Shown piece after piece: positions 35,813-45,750 of a stretch of DNA of 64,000 nucleotides; position 1 is the stretch's first letter, and each line of letters starts with the position of its first letter. Source of the stretch: Epiperipatus broadwayi (Eukaryota; Onychophora; Udeonychophora; Euonychophora; Peripatidae); contig JAQFVV010006255.1 of the NCBI GenBank assembly GCA_028023455.1, positions 930,001 through 994,000 on the forward strand, read 5' to 3'. A program made the position numbers and the translations under genes. Below the pieces are notes generated by a model. It had not been told where the DNA came from and did no database searches. It saw only the letters and a program-made list of their open reading frames with translations.

Positions 35813-36589
35813 TGTATTGTCTATTTGTGTGTTATTAATAACAAGTTGTTTGTATTTGGAAAGTTTAAATAAAGTTTAAAATTTTTTGTACATTCAACAT
35901 TCACTCATAAATGATGGAAATAGTCCAACATATCACATCTTATAATATACCATCATTACAAACCTTCAGACAAATATTTTGTATGTAACATTTAAAAAAA
36001 TGATCACTTAGACTACAATTAAAGCTTTTTATGATATTATGTGTGTAATTATTGCTATTTTGATGTTTTCCAACTTGTTTTTAATGACAGTACTGTATTT
36101 TTATTTTTCCAAATTATTATAGAAACCTTAGCTAAATTAATAACAGCAGAAAAAATATAGCTAGTCCTTTTATACATAATGGATAGTTTGGAAACTTTTA
36201 GTGTTCAGAATTTCCAGCAAGATTACCATTTCACTTCATTATAATTATCTAAATTTTTGCTCATTTTACCAAAATGGCAAGCATCTTTGGTCAAATATGT
36301 AATAGACAAATATGCTTAATAAAATCTTACACCAGTGAACAGCTGTATCTGCTTGTAAAATTCATTACATTTTTCAATAATCAATTTCATCTTACGAAAT
36401 CCACTTAACCAAAAACTACATAGTGATTCTTAAACTCATAGTATTTGAGTACTGTCAGTCATTTATTGTAGCAACATAATTGGATTAGCATATGTGTAGT
36501 GATGAACTGATTTTTATCTAAATGGTTCAATAAACAGACGTAATAATAAAGTATTGGTTACTCAAAATTCATAGATGGATTGAAAGAGG

Positions 36590-36905
36590 ATAAGGTAGCA
36601 ATATTTTATTATTATAATGAAAACCATCATGTTGAATGAAAAACAAGAATCTAAGGACCCAGGTTCGAATCCCATGCTAGTACTGTCACTGGTCAGGCCA
36701 GAAGCACTTGAAGACAAGGGGAGAACAATTAGTGCATATACTAACCTGTTTGCTGTCGTATTACTAACAGTTAAATGTATTTGGAATATTTAAATAAAAT
36801 TAAATTGTTCTAAAGACATTCAACACACATATTAGATGATGGAAATAATCCAATATAAAAATACAACTAGAACACCAGCATCACAACCCTTCAGAAAAAC
36901 ATATA
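36590..36905 (+). mobile_element. Family F copy with perfect tRNA box B
   Basis: GACCCAGGTTCGAATCCC (36656-36673) is followed by a linker, CTTGAAGA, then CTAACCTGTTTG, TGTATTTGGAATATTTAAA, GATGATGGAAATAATCCAA and the 3' end through CTTCAGAAAAAC. Most of ribozyme stem II and GAAAC are lost. Box A is not recognisable; the region before box B is A/T-rich and may be rearranged. Confidence 0.65.
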
Positions 36906-37815
36906 GTAAGTAGTCTATTTTTTTCTTTAAAACTGTAGTTGATAACTCATATCTTAATATATTAGCATTTGTATGTATCTACTGGATATTTATAATTCAG
37001 ATATTTGTGTTTTCATTTTGTTTATTTTTTATCTCATTTTGCAATGATTGTTCACAAACTTTTAAATGAAATCATTTTCAAAAAAACATGAATTGACATG
37101 GTTCAACTGACTTGTCAAATTTGGAGTCTTTCGATTATTTTTTAATTATAAGTCAGTTGTTTATATTAACTATCAAGAACAGATATTATCAGAATTTGAA
37201 GCAATATGAATGAATACTACTATGCAAAGAAATAATTTATGGTTCTATGACATCCAAGTCACAAATTATTTTTAAAAAATTGAATGCTGCATTAAATAAT
37301 TTTGTTTTTTATTAATTCTCCTAGGGGGTGAGATTTTGATTCACCCTATATGCATACTATTATAATCTATGGAAATTTTTAATAATAACTATATAGAATA
37401 CTAAAATATACAATTACTCTGTTCCAATACTTTATCAAAATAACTTCTGCCTTCAATTACAAAAAGTGATTATGTGATTGTTGAAAATATTAGAAAATTG
37501 TAAAAAAATAATTAATAATTGTGTATATATATTCATAATATTATTGTTAAATTGTCATCAAAAAATATTAATAAAATTACATCTTTTAAATCTGTAGCCT
37601 AATTGATTATTAATCATTTACCATAACTGACAAGGAAATTTTAAGACATTTGAAATTACAGCCCTGTGTGACTCTTATTTTTGAAGTTTCATTAATCAAA
37701 TAGTTTAGGTGTTTAAAATTTAATATGTAGATAATATTTTGAGTTCAAAACTTCATGCAACTGTATGAAATGTAAGTTAAATAATCTCTACCCCAGGGTT
37801 TCTTGAAATACTTAA
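36906..37815. other. AT-rich stretch without a gene
   Basis: GTAGTTGATAACTCATAT near 36943 resembles a word found in family K. Nothing else supported. Confidence 0.45.
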
Positions 37816-37864
37816 CACAAAAAAAATATATATTTTAAATCAATCATGCAATTTATCTAAAGAT

Positions 37865-38171
37865 AAAACAGGCAAAACTCTCCATACAGTAGTGCCACTC
37901 AGTGCCAACTAGAGTAATCAATGAGTGCCAGAAGGCTTGTGCATAAAATCCCCATCTAGTGCCTACACATCCAATATTCCCAGACTAGTTTCTGGCTTGT
38001 GGCCTTCATCAGTGAGGAGCTTTAAATCTGAAAGCACTGCACTTAGATCTTAGGATCTAATGCAACTCTGGTTGGCACTGAGTGGCACTATTATATGGAG
38101 AGTTTTGCCTGTTTTAATAACAGTTATGTGCTACCATAAGAAATAGTGATCATGTGATGTTTAATGATTTT
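37865..38171. mobile_element. Family A inverted pair inserted into family I
   Basis: A 9-bp target duplication TCTAAAGAT flanks the insert (37856-37864 and 38172-38180), and the intact family I sequence near 38822 shows the empty site. The minus unit carries a complete ribozyme; the plus unit is reduced to its body and tail, joined at about 38072. Confidence 0.75.
37969..38027 (-). ncRNA. Hammerhead ribozyme motif, family A
   Basis: On the minus strand the core CTGATGA (complement of 38006-38012), stem II GGC/GCC, GAAA, ACTAGT and C are all intact. Distal stem I has changed from ATCCAA to ATTTAA, yet it still pairs with TTGGAT through G-U pairs, so the helix is tolerated. Confidence 0.6.
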
Positions 38172-38183
38172 TCTAAAGATATT

Positions 38184-38526
38184 TCACATGATCACTATTC
38201 TTTATGCTTAGACAATCTGTTTTTCAGATCTATACAACTATATGCTAATGAGCTTAGCTTATTGTGTTTTCATTTTAGACTCAAAACTTTATAGTTAGCT
38301 TAAAAAGTAAAATGTGGTGGCTGTGGAGGGGGTGTATTATATTCTAAGATTTAGGTGCAATACTCTCAGATCCAAGGCTCCTCACTGATAAAAGTCACAA
38401 ACTAGAAACTAGTCTGGGGATATCAGATGAGTAGACACTAGATAGGGATTTTATGCACAAATCTTGCTGCACCCATTGATTACTCTGACTTTCACTGAGT
38501 GGTGCTACTATATGGAGAGTTTTGCC
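38184..38526 (+). mobile_element. Second family A insertion in family I
   Basis: It starts with an inverted tail piece (CACATGATCACTATTC), followed by decayed upstream sequence, the ribozyme at 38370-38428 and the plus-strand body ending GAGAGTTTTGCC. Family I resumes at TCATATCACTAG. Confidence 0.6.
38370..38428 (+). ncRNA. Hammerhead-like motif, family A, core mutated
   Basis: ATCCAA and CTCCTCA precede CTGATAA (38385-38391; one core change), then GAAACTAGTC and TGGGGATATCAGAT. GTC is intact. The stem II arms are altered. Confidence 0.5.
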
Positions 38527-39269
38527 TCATATCACTAGCTTGACATGTCTGAGAATTTTCTTAAATGTTGTCAACATTGACTTAAGTAAACAAAAATATA
38601 TAGTGTAGAATATTTTCAGTGTTTTATGTTTGTAATGCTTAGAGATGAAGACTCATACTATTATACAGTAGATAACTGAAATACTCTCTCTAACCCAGTA
38701 CAAGGCAATAATTTTTATTAAAAAAAGAGTAGTCATCTTATTATCGCATTTATTTATGTTGATTGTTGTCTGAGACATTTAGGGTTAAAAAAATGAATAT
38801 TTAAATCAATCAAACAATTTATCTAAAGATATTTCAAATTGATTCATATTTTTAGTTAATATGTTAAATTAATAATAAACAAAATCTTCTATTTTAAAAA
38901 TACCCTGTTAATTTCAATAACATGCCACATGCATCTTCTTTATAAATCTTGATTTATTATATGAACTGTTATAAATTACAATAATAATCTAACATTTCAA
39001 CTATATTCTTTTATAATTTTTCTCAAGGAATTGAGTGATATCATTAGTTTATATATTTGAGATCTATCTCAGTTAAACATTATTAAAAATACTTCCAGTG
39101 CTTAATATATGTAATCCTTCAAAATTAAGAGTTACACAGCTGTATTTTTACAGGAAAAGAGCAGCCATCTTCTCTTTCAATATCATTTGTTTAAATAGAT
39201 AGTTGACTTAGGCCAAAAAGAAACATATTTAATTCAATCATTTAATATCTAACATACAAACTATATATA

Positions 39270-40870
39270 TTTTAACGGTCAATGAAAAGGGCCTTAAACG
39301 TATCCGCACTACACGGGCGCCATCTAGGCATTTGAACCTAGAAAAATTTATATAGTAGGCAGATACGTAAGTTAAGATTCAAAAAAAATCTTATGTATTA
39401 TTCTGACCGTTTGCCCAGTGTCACTAGCTCATCGAGTAGCAGAGATTTAAACATTTTGTAAGTTTTAATAGATTTAGATTCTCAAAATATATTAATATTT
39501 AAAACAATAAAATAAAGGAAGCCACTGCCAGCAATTAACACACAAATAGATTTTTATTAACGCACATTTAAATTTGAGGAACAAATTTATTTTAGATTTC
39601 AACATTAATTTTTTTTTTTTAAATTTAAATTACTATTTAAATAGATCGCACAGATGGATATTTAAATTATATTTTACTTTAGCATGTCGAGCATAGATAG
39701 TCTACATAAATCAAAACATTCATTCAATCTCAGACTAAAAGTTTGTAGTCAACCCAATGCCTGCTTCCAGATATATAGTAGCAATCAATGCAATATGAAG
39801 ATGCTAGCATAAAATCACGCCACAGGAATGTGCATCTGGCAGCGTGATATTATTTGAAGGAAATGATCCAGGTCTAGATCAGGAAAGCCTCTGTCTGACT
39901 AAGGAATCATGTATATAAATTTTCTTTAAAGAGTCTACGTATGGGGAAAGGTCTTCTGCCGTCTTATAAATCCTTGTCCATAAAGGTAGGAGGGGTCAAT
40001 GGCAGGAAATACATCTGCGACCATTTTCAACGATATGACTGCCTCTTTGGGGTCATGCATTCAGTTGGGGTTGCCCTGTATGCTAAACACGCTTCACATT
40101 ACATTAATATAAACGTCTATATATCTCTCCACTAGCACTGACACAACCACGAAACAAATAGCCTGAAATTAAAATTCCTTAAATTAAACATAAACGAATT
40201 TAAACAGTTATTAATCTTTATCCATGCAGCTATCTACACCCAACTTTAAATTTAATACATTTTTAGTTAAAACATAATACACACACAAAAAAAATGAAAT
40301 GGAAGTGATTGCTTAAACATCTACATAAAAAGATATCAATAATTGAATTTGCATTCTTTAAGTCAGATAAGAGTTCTTATTTTCAGTAATTAATTACTTG
40401 CAATTTTAGGAAAGTTATTAGATAGACACAATAGTTCATACTTTACGGATTTAATAGATTGAGAAGTCCATCTTCGTGATCACTTTCGTAGATTTTGTCC
40501 TTCTTTGAAATGAAACTGCGACTTGCCATGCATTTGGTCTAGAACTGTCATCCAGAGGTCAGCTGGTTGTCGAAAATTACATTTATTGCAGACTTCACAT
40601 CGTGAAAATCTGCAATATAGCTAGTTATAACGATCTATTCATGTCAGCTCTAAGAAACAATTATAATAATAATTTGGCTTTTATATTTTTATTAGTCTCT
40701 TATCATTAGATCTTGAGATTCAACGAGCAAGACGTCACTAATCCATTCGTGTTTCAGTTATGGTCGTGCTGTCTTTTCGTGTTTGATTGGTCTTTAATTC
40801 CTTTGTATTCTCTTATCTGACCTTTAATTTATTTTACATCACGAGGAGTTTGCTTTTGAACAATCATTTA
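39270..40870. other. Single-copy-looking, CpG-retaining stretch
   Basis: This 1.6-kb stretch differs from its surroundings: CpG is frequent (for example TATCCGCAC, ACACGGGCGCC near 39310 and TCGTGTTTGATTGG near 40778), homopolymers are fewer, and none of the window's repeat families enters it. A 64-codon frame at 39941-40135 exists without a recognisable domain. A conserved regulatory element, a non-coding transcript or a poorly recognisable exon are all possible. Confidence 0.4.
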
Positions 40871-41159
40871 ATTAAAAGACAATCTTTCCATTTTCTAAGA
40901 CTATAGAAATCAACATTATTTCTATTTTTAAAATATCAATCTTTATATCTTTACTTTTTACAAAAAAAATTACTTTCAAATATTTTTATTTTTTAAAAGT
41001 TTTTAAAGTTGTCCATCATACGATCTATATATACGTTAAACAGTTTTTAAATTAAGTTTTTTTTTTCTTTTTAATAAATCAATTTTTATTTATGGTCTTT
41101 TATTTTAATTTTAAAATAATGTGACGGGATATTATATTCCGTTACAATATATGTAATAA

Positions 41160-41350
41160 TATTATGATTCGATGTCTGTATTTTTAAAGCAATACACATA
41201 ATTATATTACTGAATATTTGTAAATACAAATATTCAGTTATATAATTACGTATATATATATATAATGATTCGATGTCTGTATTTTTAAAGCAATACATGT
41301 AATTATATAACTGAATATTTGTAAATACAAATATTCAGTTATATATATAT
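41160..41350 (+). repeat. 101-bp tandem duplication with internal hairpin
   Basis: ATTCGATGTCTGTATTTTTA occurs at 41167 and 41268. Each copy ends in the hairpin ACTGAATATTTG...CAAATATTCAGT. Frames on the minus strand across it are by-products of the repeat. Confidence 0.7.
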
Positions 41351-41449
41351 ATACCTGTACAAACAATATAATATATATAGCCTGTATGTTAGATATTAAA
41401 TAGTAGCTTGAATATCTGGCCAACTCTTGTATATGTCCTGTACATGAGG

Positions 41450-41820
41450 GGTCAGAGTGACTTATGGTCAACCTGGATATGATGAGAATGTCAGCATCAG
41501 TGTGGGCTTTGAGCATTCCATCATCAGATTTTCAATAGGATGGATGGCTGAAGAGTTGGAGGATGGAGTGATTGAAGCATGTCCATTAAAGTATGAAGAT
41601 TGGCTATCTTAATATAAATCTGAACACTTACTGTATATATGTGTAGAGATGATAATCTGGACCAACTGATGAGTACTGGTTTAGCACAAAATATGTATAT
41701 TGATGATTATATATCTTTTAGACATATATGTGGTAAGTATATCAGTGATATGAGATAGTGTGAAGAATTGAAGGTCATGTGAAAGTCTGAGCTCAAATAC
41801 TCTTAAATCAATCATGTAAC
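41450..41820 (+). mobile_element. Family E copy 3 with GC-richer leader
   Basis: The segment ACACTTACTGTATATATGTG (about 41625) and the ribozyme at 41647-41715 match the family E copy at 28.1 kb. The later GAAAGTCTGAGCTCAAATAC matches its 3' part. The GC-richer leader 41450-41590 has no match elsewhere in the window, so it may or may not belong to the element. Confidence 0.5.
41647..41715 (+). ncRNA. Hammerhead ribozyme motif, family E, copy 3
   Basis: ACCAA is followed by CTGATGA (41666-41672), stem II GTACT/AGCAC around GGTTT (one mismatch), then AAAA in place of GAAA, AT-ATGT-AT as stem III, A as cleavage base, and TTG. The distal stem ATAATC pairs with GATTAT, whereas copy 2 has ATGATC with GATCAT: both strands changed together. 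Confidence 0.6.
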
Positions 41821-42030
41821 TTTATCTAAAGATGTTTCAAATTAACTGATATTACTAGATTACACTTTTGAAAGTTTTTTCAATTTAAACATATCCTGCA
41901 TTTATATAATTATATACACATCTTTTCACTTCTTTTTCTTTTTAAATTATAGCTCCATGATAATAAATATATAAATTCAACATTCCTTTTCTTTTTAAAA
42001 CTTGTTTTTATTCCAACTATAATTTTCTTT

Positions 42031-42082
42031 CTCTTTCCAATACAACGTTTCAACTACATTCTGTAGTCATTATCAAGTTTCC
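42031..42082 (-). ncRNA. Hammerhead-like relic, family D, left end
   Basis: On the minus strand: AAAC, TTGATAA, T, GACTACA/TGTAGTT stem II with loop GAA, then GAAACGTT and GTATTGG. GAAA and a self-complementary ACGT are intact. The CTGATGA core has two changes. Confidence 0.35.
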
Positions 42083-43040
42083 TTAAAAAATAATAATAAT
42101 AATAATAATAAAATAAATAAATAAAAATAAAAAACAAAAATAATAACACAAATAAATAAAATATTAATACATTCCAAATATATAACATTCAATTAAAACC
42201 ATAATATTATTATAATCTACAAATACAATTATTTACCTCCTTCCCTATCTTTAATTATTTCTTTTAAATTACCTTTATAAATTAATACTCTTCTTATATA
42301 AATTTATTATCTTTTCTCTAAATCTTTACCCATTAACATTCTTTTTATAATCCCCCCCCCCCTTTTTATTTTTATATATTATTCCTATATTATCTTATTT
42401 TTTATCTCTATTTATTAGCATTCTATTTAATACTGGTTTATACTGATCTATATATACTTCCTCTTTTTTTATTCTCTCTTTATTCTCAATCTTTACAATC
42501 ATCTTAATTCCTTTTTATAATATATAGATTTTAATCATAATCTAATTACATTTATATGATAAAAAATCTGCTATATATATTCATAAAAAGGAATTTAAGC
42601 ATGAAAATTTTGATATAAGGCCATTGGAATGCGTTACAAATTTTAAAGAGAGAATAAAAAAAGAGGAAGTATATATAGATCAGTATAAACCAGTATTAAA
42701 TAGAATGCTAATAAATAGAGATAAAAAATAAGATAATATAGGAATAATATATAAAAATAAAAAAAGGGGGGGGGGATTATAAAAAGAATGTTAATGGGTA
42801 AAGATTTAGAGAAAAGATAATAAATTTATATAAGAAGAGTATTAATTTATAAAGGTAATTTAAAAGAAATAATTAAAGATAGGGAAGGAGGTAAATAATT
42901 GTATTTGTAGATTATAATAATATTATGGTTTTAATTGAATGTTATATATTTGGAATGTATTAATATTTTATTTATTTGTGTTATTATTTTTGTTTTTTAT
43001 TTTTATTTATTTATTTTATTATTATTATTATTTTTTTTTA

Positions 43041-43092
43041 ATGAAACTTGATAATGACTACAGAATGTAGTTGAAACGTTGTATTGGAAGGA
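43041..43092 (+). ncRNA. Hammerhead-like relic, family D, right end
   Basis: Mirror image of the left-end motif, with the same TTGATAA core, perfect ACTACA/TGTAGT stem II and GAAACGTTG. Identical core changes at both ends mean they predate the inverted duplication or are family-specific. Confidence 0.35.
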
Positions 43093-43171
43093 GACAGAAA
43101 ATTATAGTTGGAATAAAAACAAGTTTTAAAAAGAAAAGGAATGTTGAATTTATATATTTATCCTGCATTTA

Positions 43172-43700
43172 ATCAAACAAACAAAAATTTATCATCTAGA
43201 ATTCTTCCAGTGAGTAATATATGTAATAGTTTAATATTAATGTTCATATAACTAAACAATCAGCATAAGTCAATATTTTTTATAAGGAAAGAGTAGCCAT
43301 GTTTTTTTCAATTACCTATTTATTGTTCAATTGCATGAGTCCTGATTTTGAAGTATTACATATATTAAGCACTGGAACTATTCTATATTACATATTTTTA
43401 TTTGTTTCAGTCAGTAGAATGTGAAAATTGAGAAACTCTCAGATATGACAACTAGTAATATCAATCAACTTGGAATATCTTTAGATAAATTGTGTGATCA
43501 ATTTAAAAAATTCTTTCTTTCTGGCCTGTTTAAGACAATACCCTACATAAATAGATGAGTTTACAAGAGAAATGGCTGCTCTTTTTTTGTAAAAATTATT
43601 GCTTCATATTGTGTTAGAGAATATTTCAGTTACCTATTGAATATTGCATGCATTTTAATCTTATAGTATTACTTACATTAAGTCCTGGTATACTGAAGCA
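43172..43700. repeat. Family I copies in inverted arrangement
   Basis: A plus unit (CTTCCAGTGAGTAATATATG near 43205, GAGTAGCCATG near 43288) turns at about 43345 into a minus unit (ATTACATATATTAAGCACTGG, ATATCTTTAGATAAATTG, GGCTGCTC). With the part at 41.81-41.9 kb this forms an older palindrome interrupted by family D. Confidence 0.55.
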
Positions 43701-45089
43701 TAACAATTAATAATCATATTTATTAGCTAATATGATACACCAACCTCTATTAGTATACACTTGCCATGCTTCCTAGTATTGTAGATAACATTTAGAAATA
43801 GATAGGGAAAAGTTACATTCTTTCTATTCTTCTGTCTAAGTTTATTTTTAAAAAAATTACAATTGAGTAAAATATTATAATAATATGAATGAGTTTTTAA
43901 AATAAAGAATAAATTGAAAGTAAAAAGATCTTAACTTTACAAAATTCTTGGCATATTTAAGCATTCAACACTTTCTGTTATAATAACTCAGTTATAATCT
44001 ACAATCTTAGATGAATGAATAGAAAAATATATATATACTTTTTTTTGTGCTGTATAATACCAGGAGATGTGGTGGGTGTATAGTAAATATAGATTGTTGG
44101 GTTATTTAATCGTTAATAAAGATACTTATCTATCATTGCGCATTGATATGTTAGTTATTTATTTAAATGGATGATAATGTTACCTTTTAAATTGAAAACA
44201 GAAAATTTAACTTTTTTATTATATTTTTAGTGTAATTAAGTTTCTATTAGAACAATGTTACACTTATTGTCTATTTGTGCTTTTAGATATGTAGATGAAA
44301 AGAGAATCTCTTTTTTTTCTGCACTTTGTAATTGGTGTTTTATAATATTAGAAAAGTATGGTGGATATATAGTAAATGTAGATTATGAGCATTGAGTTTA
44401 AGATTTGGAACTTTATAGTTATGATTACTATTCCATAGAGCTCTCATAGTCTTTGTTGAAATTCATTCAAGAGTAATCAATGTAAATTATACAGAGTCAA
44501 AATTATATTTTCAACAGTATTTTGATAGTGAACACATATATTTAATAGTCCACGTAAACATATTCAGTTGTATATTACATGAATATATTACAAATAAATG
44601 TTTTCTTATTGTTATATGTTAATTACTGTTTAGAATGTTTTACTTTAAAAAAAAAATAATACTCTATTTTTCATTATTATCATTATCTTCCTAATTAATT
44701 TTTATATTTAAATTTTATGTAAATTAGCAATAACAGCATATATACACACACCCACTCCTACTTTCCAATTTATGCTACATCTATGACTTCTAGTAATCAA
44801 AAGTCAGCTAAGCATATACTGTTTAAAAAAAAAACAGATTTTATGAAAGTTTTTTTTTTCTGTATGCTCTTCATATATTTATGACTACATTAATCTGAAT
44901 TAAAGTTTATACTTTTATAATTATATTATCATTATTATTGATTATGATTTTGGTATCATTATCATCATTATCTTGACCATCATCATTACTATTATTAATA
45001 ATAATAATTTTATTATCAATACTGTATTACCTACTATGTTTGTGTTTTTATTACAATTACTGATATTTTGGCATGTTACATATATATAT
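43701..45089. other. AT-rich stretch with one local duplication
   Basis: GTGG(G/A)T(G/A)TATAGTAAAT(A/G)TAGATT occurs near 44071 and 44360, about 289 bp apart. A CAT/ATT-rich microsatellite lies at 44930-45010. No gene seen. Confidence 0.5.
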
Positions 45090-45197
45090 ATATATTACAA
45101 AAAAATCAAGTCAGGTGTCACATGACCTAATTTAAACAAGCTTGTATTACAAATGTTATATAAAGAGCTCGCAAATAAGCTCTTAACAAGATTTACA

Positions 45198-45262
45198 GAA
45201 TATCCCTAACCCCAGACCGGTTTCTGCTACTGGCTTCCTCAGTGAGGTGCTATATGCTTGAA
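45198..45262 (-). ncRNA. Hammerhead ribozyme motif, family B, left
   Basis: On the minus strand: CACCTCA, core CTGAGGA (complement of 45236-45242), short AGCC...GC hairpin, AGAAA, self-complementary ACCGGT plus C, then TGGGGT closing stem I. The distal stem is less well paired than in the right copy. Confidence 0.55.
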
Positions 45263-45297
45263 TATCCTAGAACCTCACTGAGGAAGCCAGTATGCTT

Positions 45298-45360
45298 GAA
45301 TATACTAGCACCTCACTGAGGAATCCAGTAGCAGAAACCGGTCTGGGGTTAGGGATATTC
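45298..45360 (+). ncRNA. Hammerhead ribozyme motif, family B, right
   Basis: Stem I has three parts: GAATAT (45298-45303) with ATATTC (45355-45360), CTA with TAG, and ACCTCA with TGGGGT. The core is CTGAGGA at 45316-45322, of the permitted CTGANGA class. GAAA is at 45334-45337. ACCGGT occupies 45337-45342 and the predicted cleavage base is C43 of the GTC triplet. Compared with family A, the distal stem and stem III differ in sequence but keep pairing. Stem II has only about two good pairs. Confidence 0.6.
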
Positions 45361-45544
45361 TGCAAAGCTTGTTAAGAGCTTATTTTCCAGCTCTTTATAT
45401 AACATATATATATATATGACCAAAGCTATCTATGATAGCGCAGTTAGAATATAACTCCATTCTCAGTCAACACATATCTTTATATATTTGTGCTCATTCT
45501 ATTTTCAGAATATTACACTCATCCATATAATTTACACAAAATAT

Positions 45545-45660
45545 CTATATAAATAAATAGATAAATAGGAATAAAAATTATAAATAGATCAATGTATAGA
45601 CAAGTTTGTAAATAGATAGATAGATATATCTATAGATAATCAAGAAAGTATGCAGGTAAA
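45545..45660. repeat. Degenerate GATA/AAATA microsatellite
   Basis: Runs of AATAGATA and GATAGATAGATA with interruptions. Confidence 0.7.
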
Positions 45661-45750
45661 TAGTGTACCAGTACTTTTATGGTACATTGGTTTAAATCCA
45701 GAAATTTTTCTTCATTAAAATAAATATGCATGTACAAAGAGATATCTTAA

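Larger units (their letters stand above)
35459..35976. mobile_element. Family F: inverted dimer of a tRNA-headed ribozyme repeat, 15-bp target duplication
   Basis: The 15-mer TTTTGTATGTAACAT at 35444-35458 and 35977-35991 brackets a 518-bp insertion. Inside, a minus copy (35459 to about 35745) and a plus copy (about 35746-35976) face away from each other. The minus copy has a tRNA-like head, then a hammerhead-like segment, then a conserved 3' part with TGTATTTGGAAAG, AAATAAAGTTTAAA and GATGGAAATAGTCCAAC. The plus copy begins just before the ribozyme and adds the true 3' end CTTCAGACAAA. The head plus conserved tail is SINE-like; the ribozyme and inverted pairing are Penelope- or retrozyme-like. 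The combination is unusual. Confidence 0.7.
37820..39260 (+). repeat. Family I repeat, tandem copies, split by two family A insertions
   Basis: Recurrent words are AATCAATCAT(G)CAATTTATCTAAAGATATTTC, TCCAGTGCTTAATATATGTAAT and AAAAGAGCAGCCATC. They occur at about 37.83, 38.72-38.83 and 39.1-39.23 kb in plus orientation, and again at 41.81 kb and inverted at 43.35-43.69 kb. Family A units inserted at 37865-38171 and about 38184-38526, so family I is the older layer. No frame or ribozyme core is seen in it. Confidence 0.55.
41905..43158. mobile_element. Family D: 1.2-kb palindrome with 13-bp target duplication
   Basis: TATCCTGCATTTA is present at 41892-41904 and 43159-43171, flanking the insert. 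The palindrome proper covers 41963-43161, with arms of about 0.5 kb and a spacer near 42.54 kb. Both ends carry an outward hammerhead-like motif and then a GTTTTTATTCCAAC/GTTGGAATAAAAAC tail. The body holds an (AAT)n run and matched C10-11 and G10 tracts. It sits in an older family I copy and has no protein frame. Confidence 0.75.
45090..45410. mobile_element. Family B: inverted pair of hammerhead repeats
   Basis: GTTATATAAAGAGCT at about 45156 is mirrored at 45391-45405, with reverse-complement arms running in to a centre near 45265. The centre holds an extra fragment repeating CCTCACTGAGGAAGCCAGTA (45273-45292). Each arm has a complete ribozyme motif pointing outward. TA runs on both sides hide any target duplication. 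Confidence 0.7.

Noticed and set aside
38530-38580. CTGAGAATTTTC in family I as a ribozyme core
   Set aside because: No GAAA follows a plausible stem II, so it does not meet the hammerhead pattern.
41086-41516. Tyrosine- and isoleucine-rich minus-strand frames
   Set aside because: They are translations of a 101-bp tandem duplication with TA runs.
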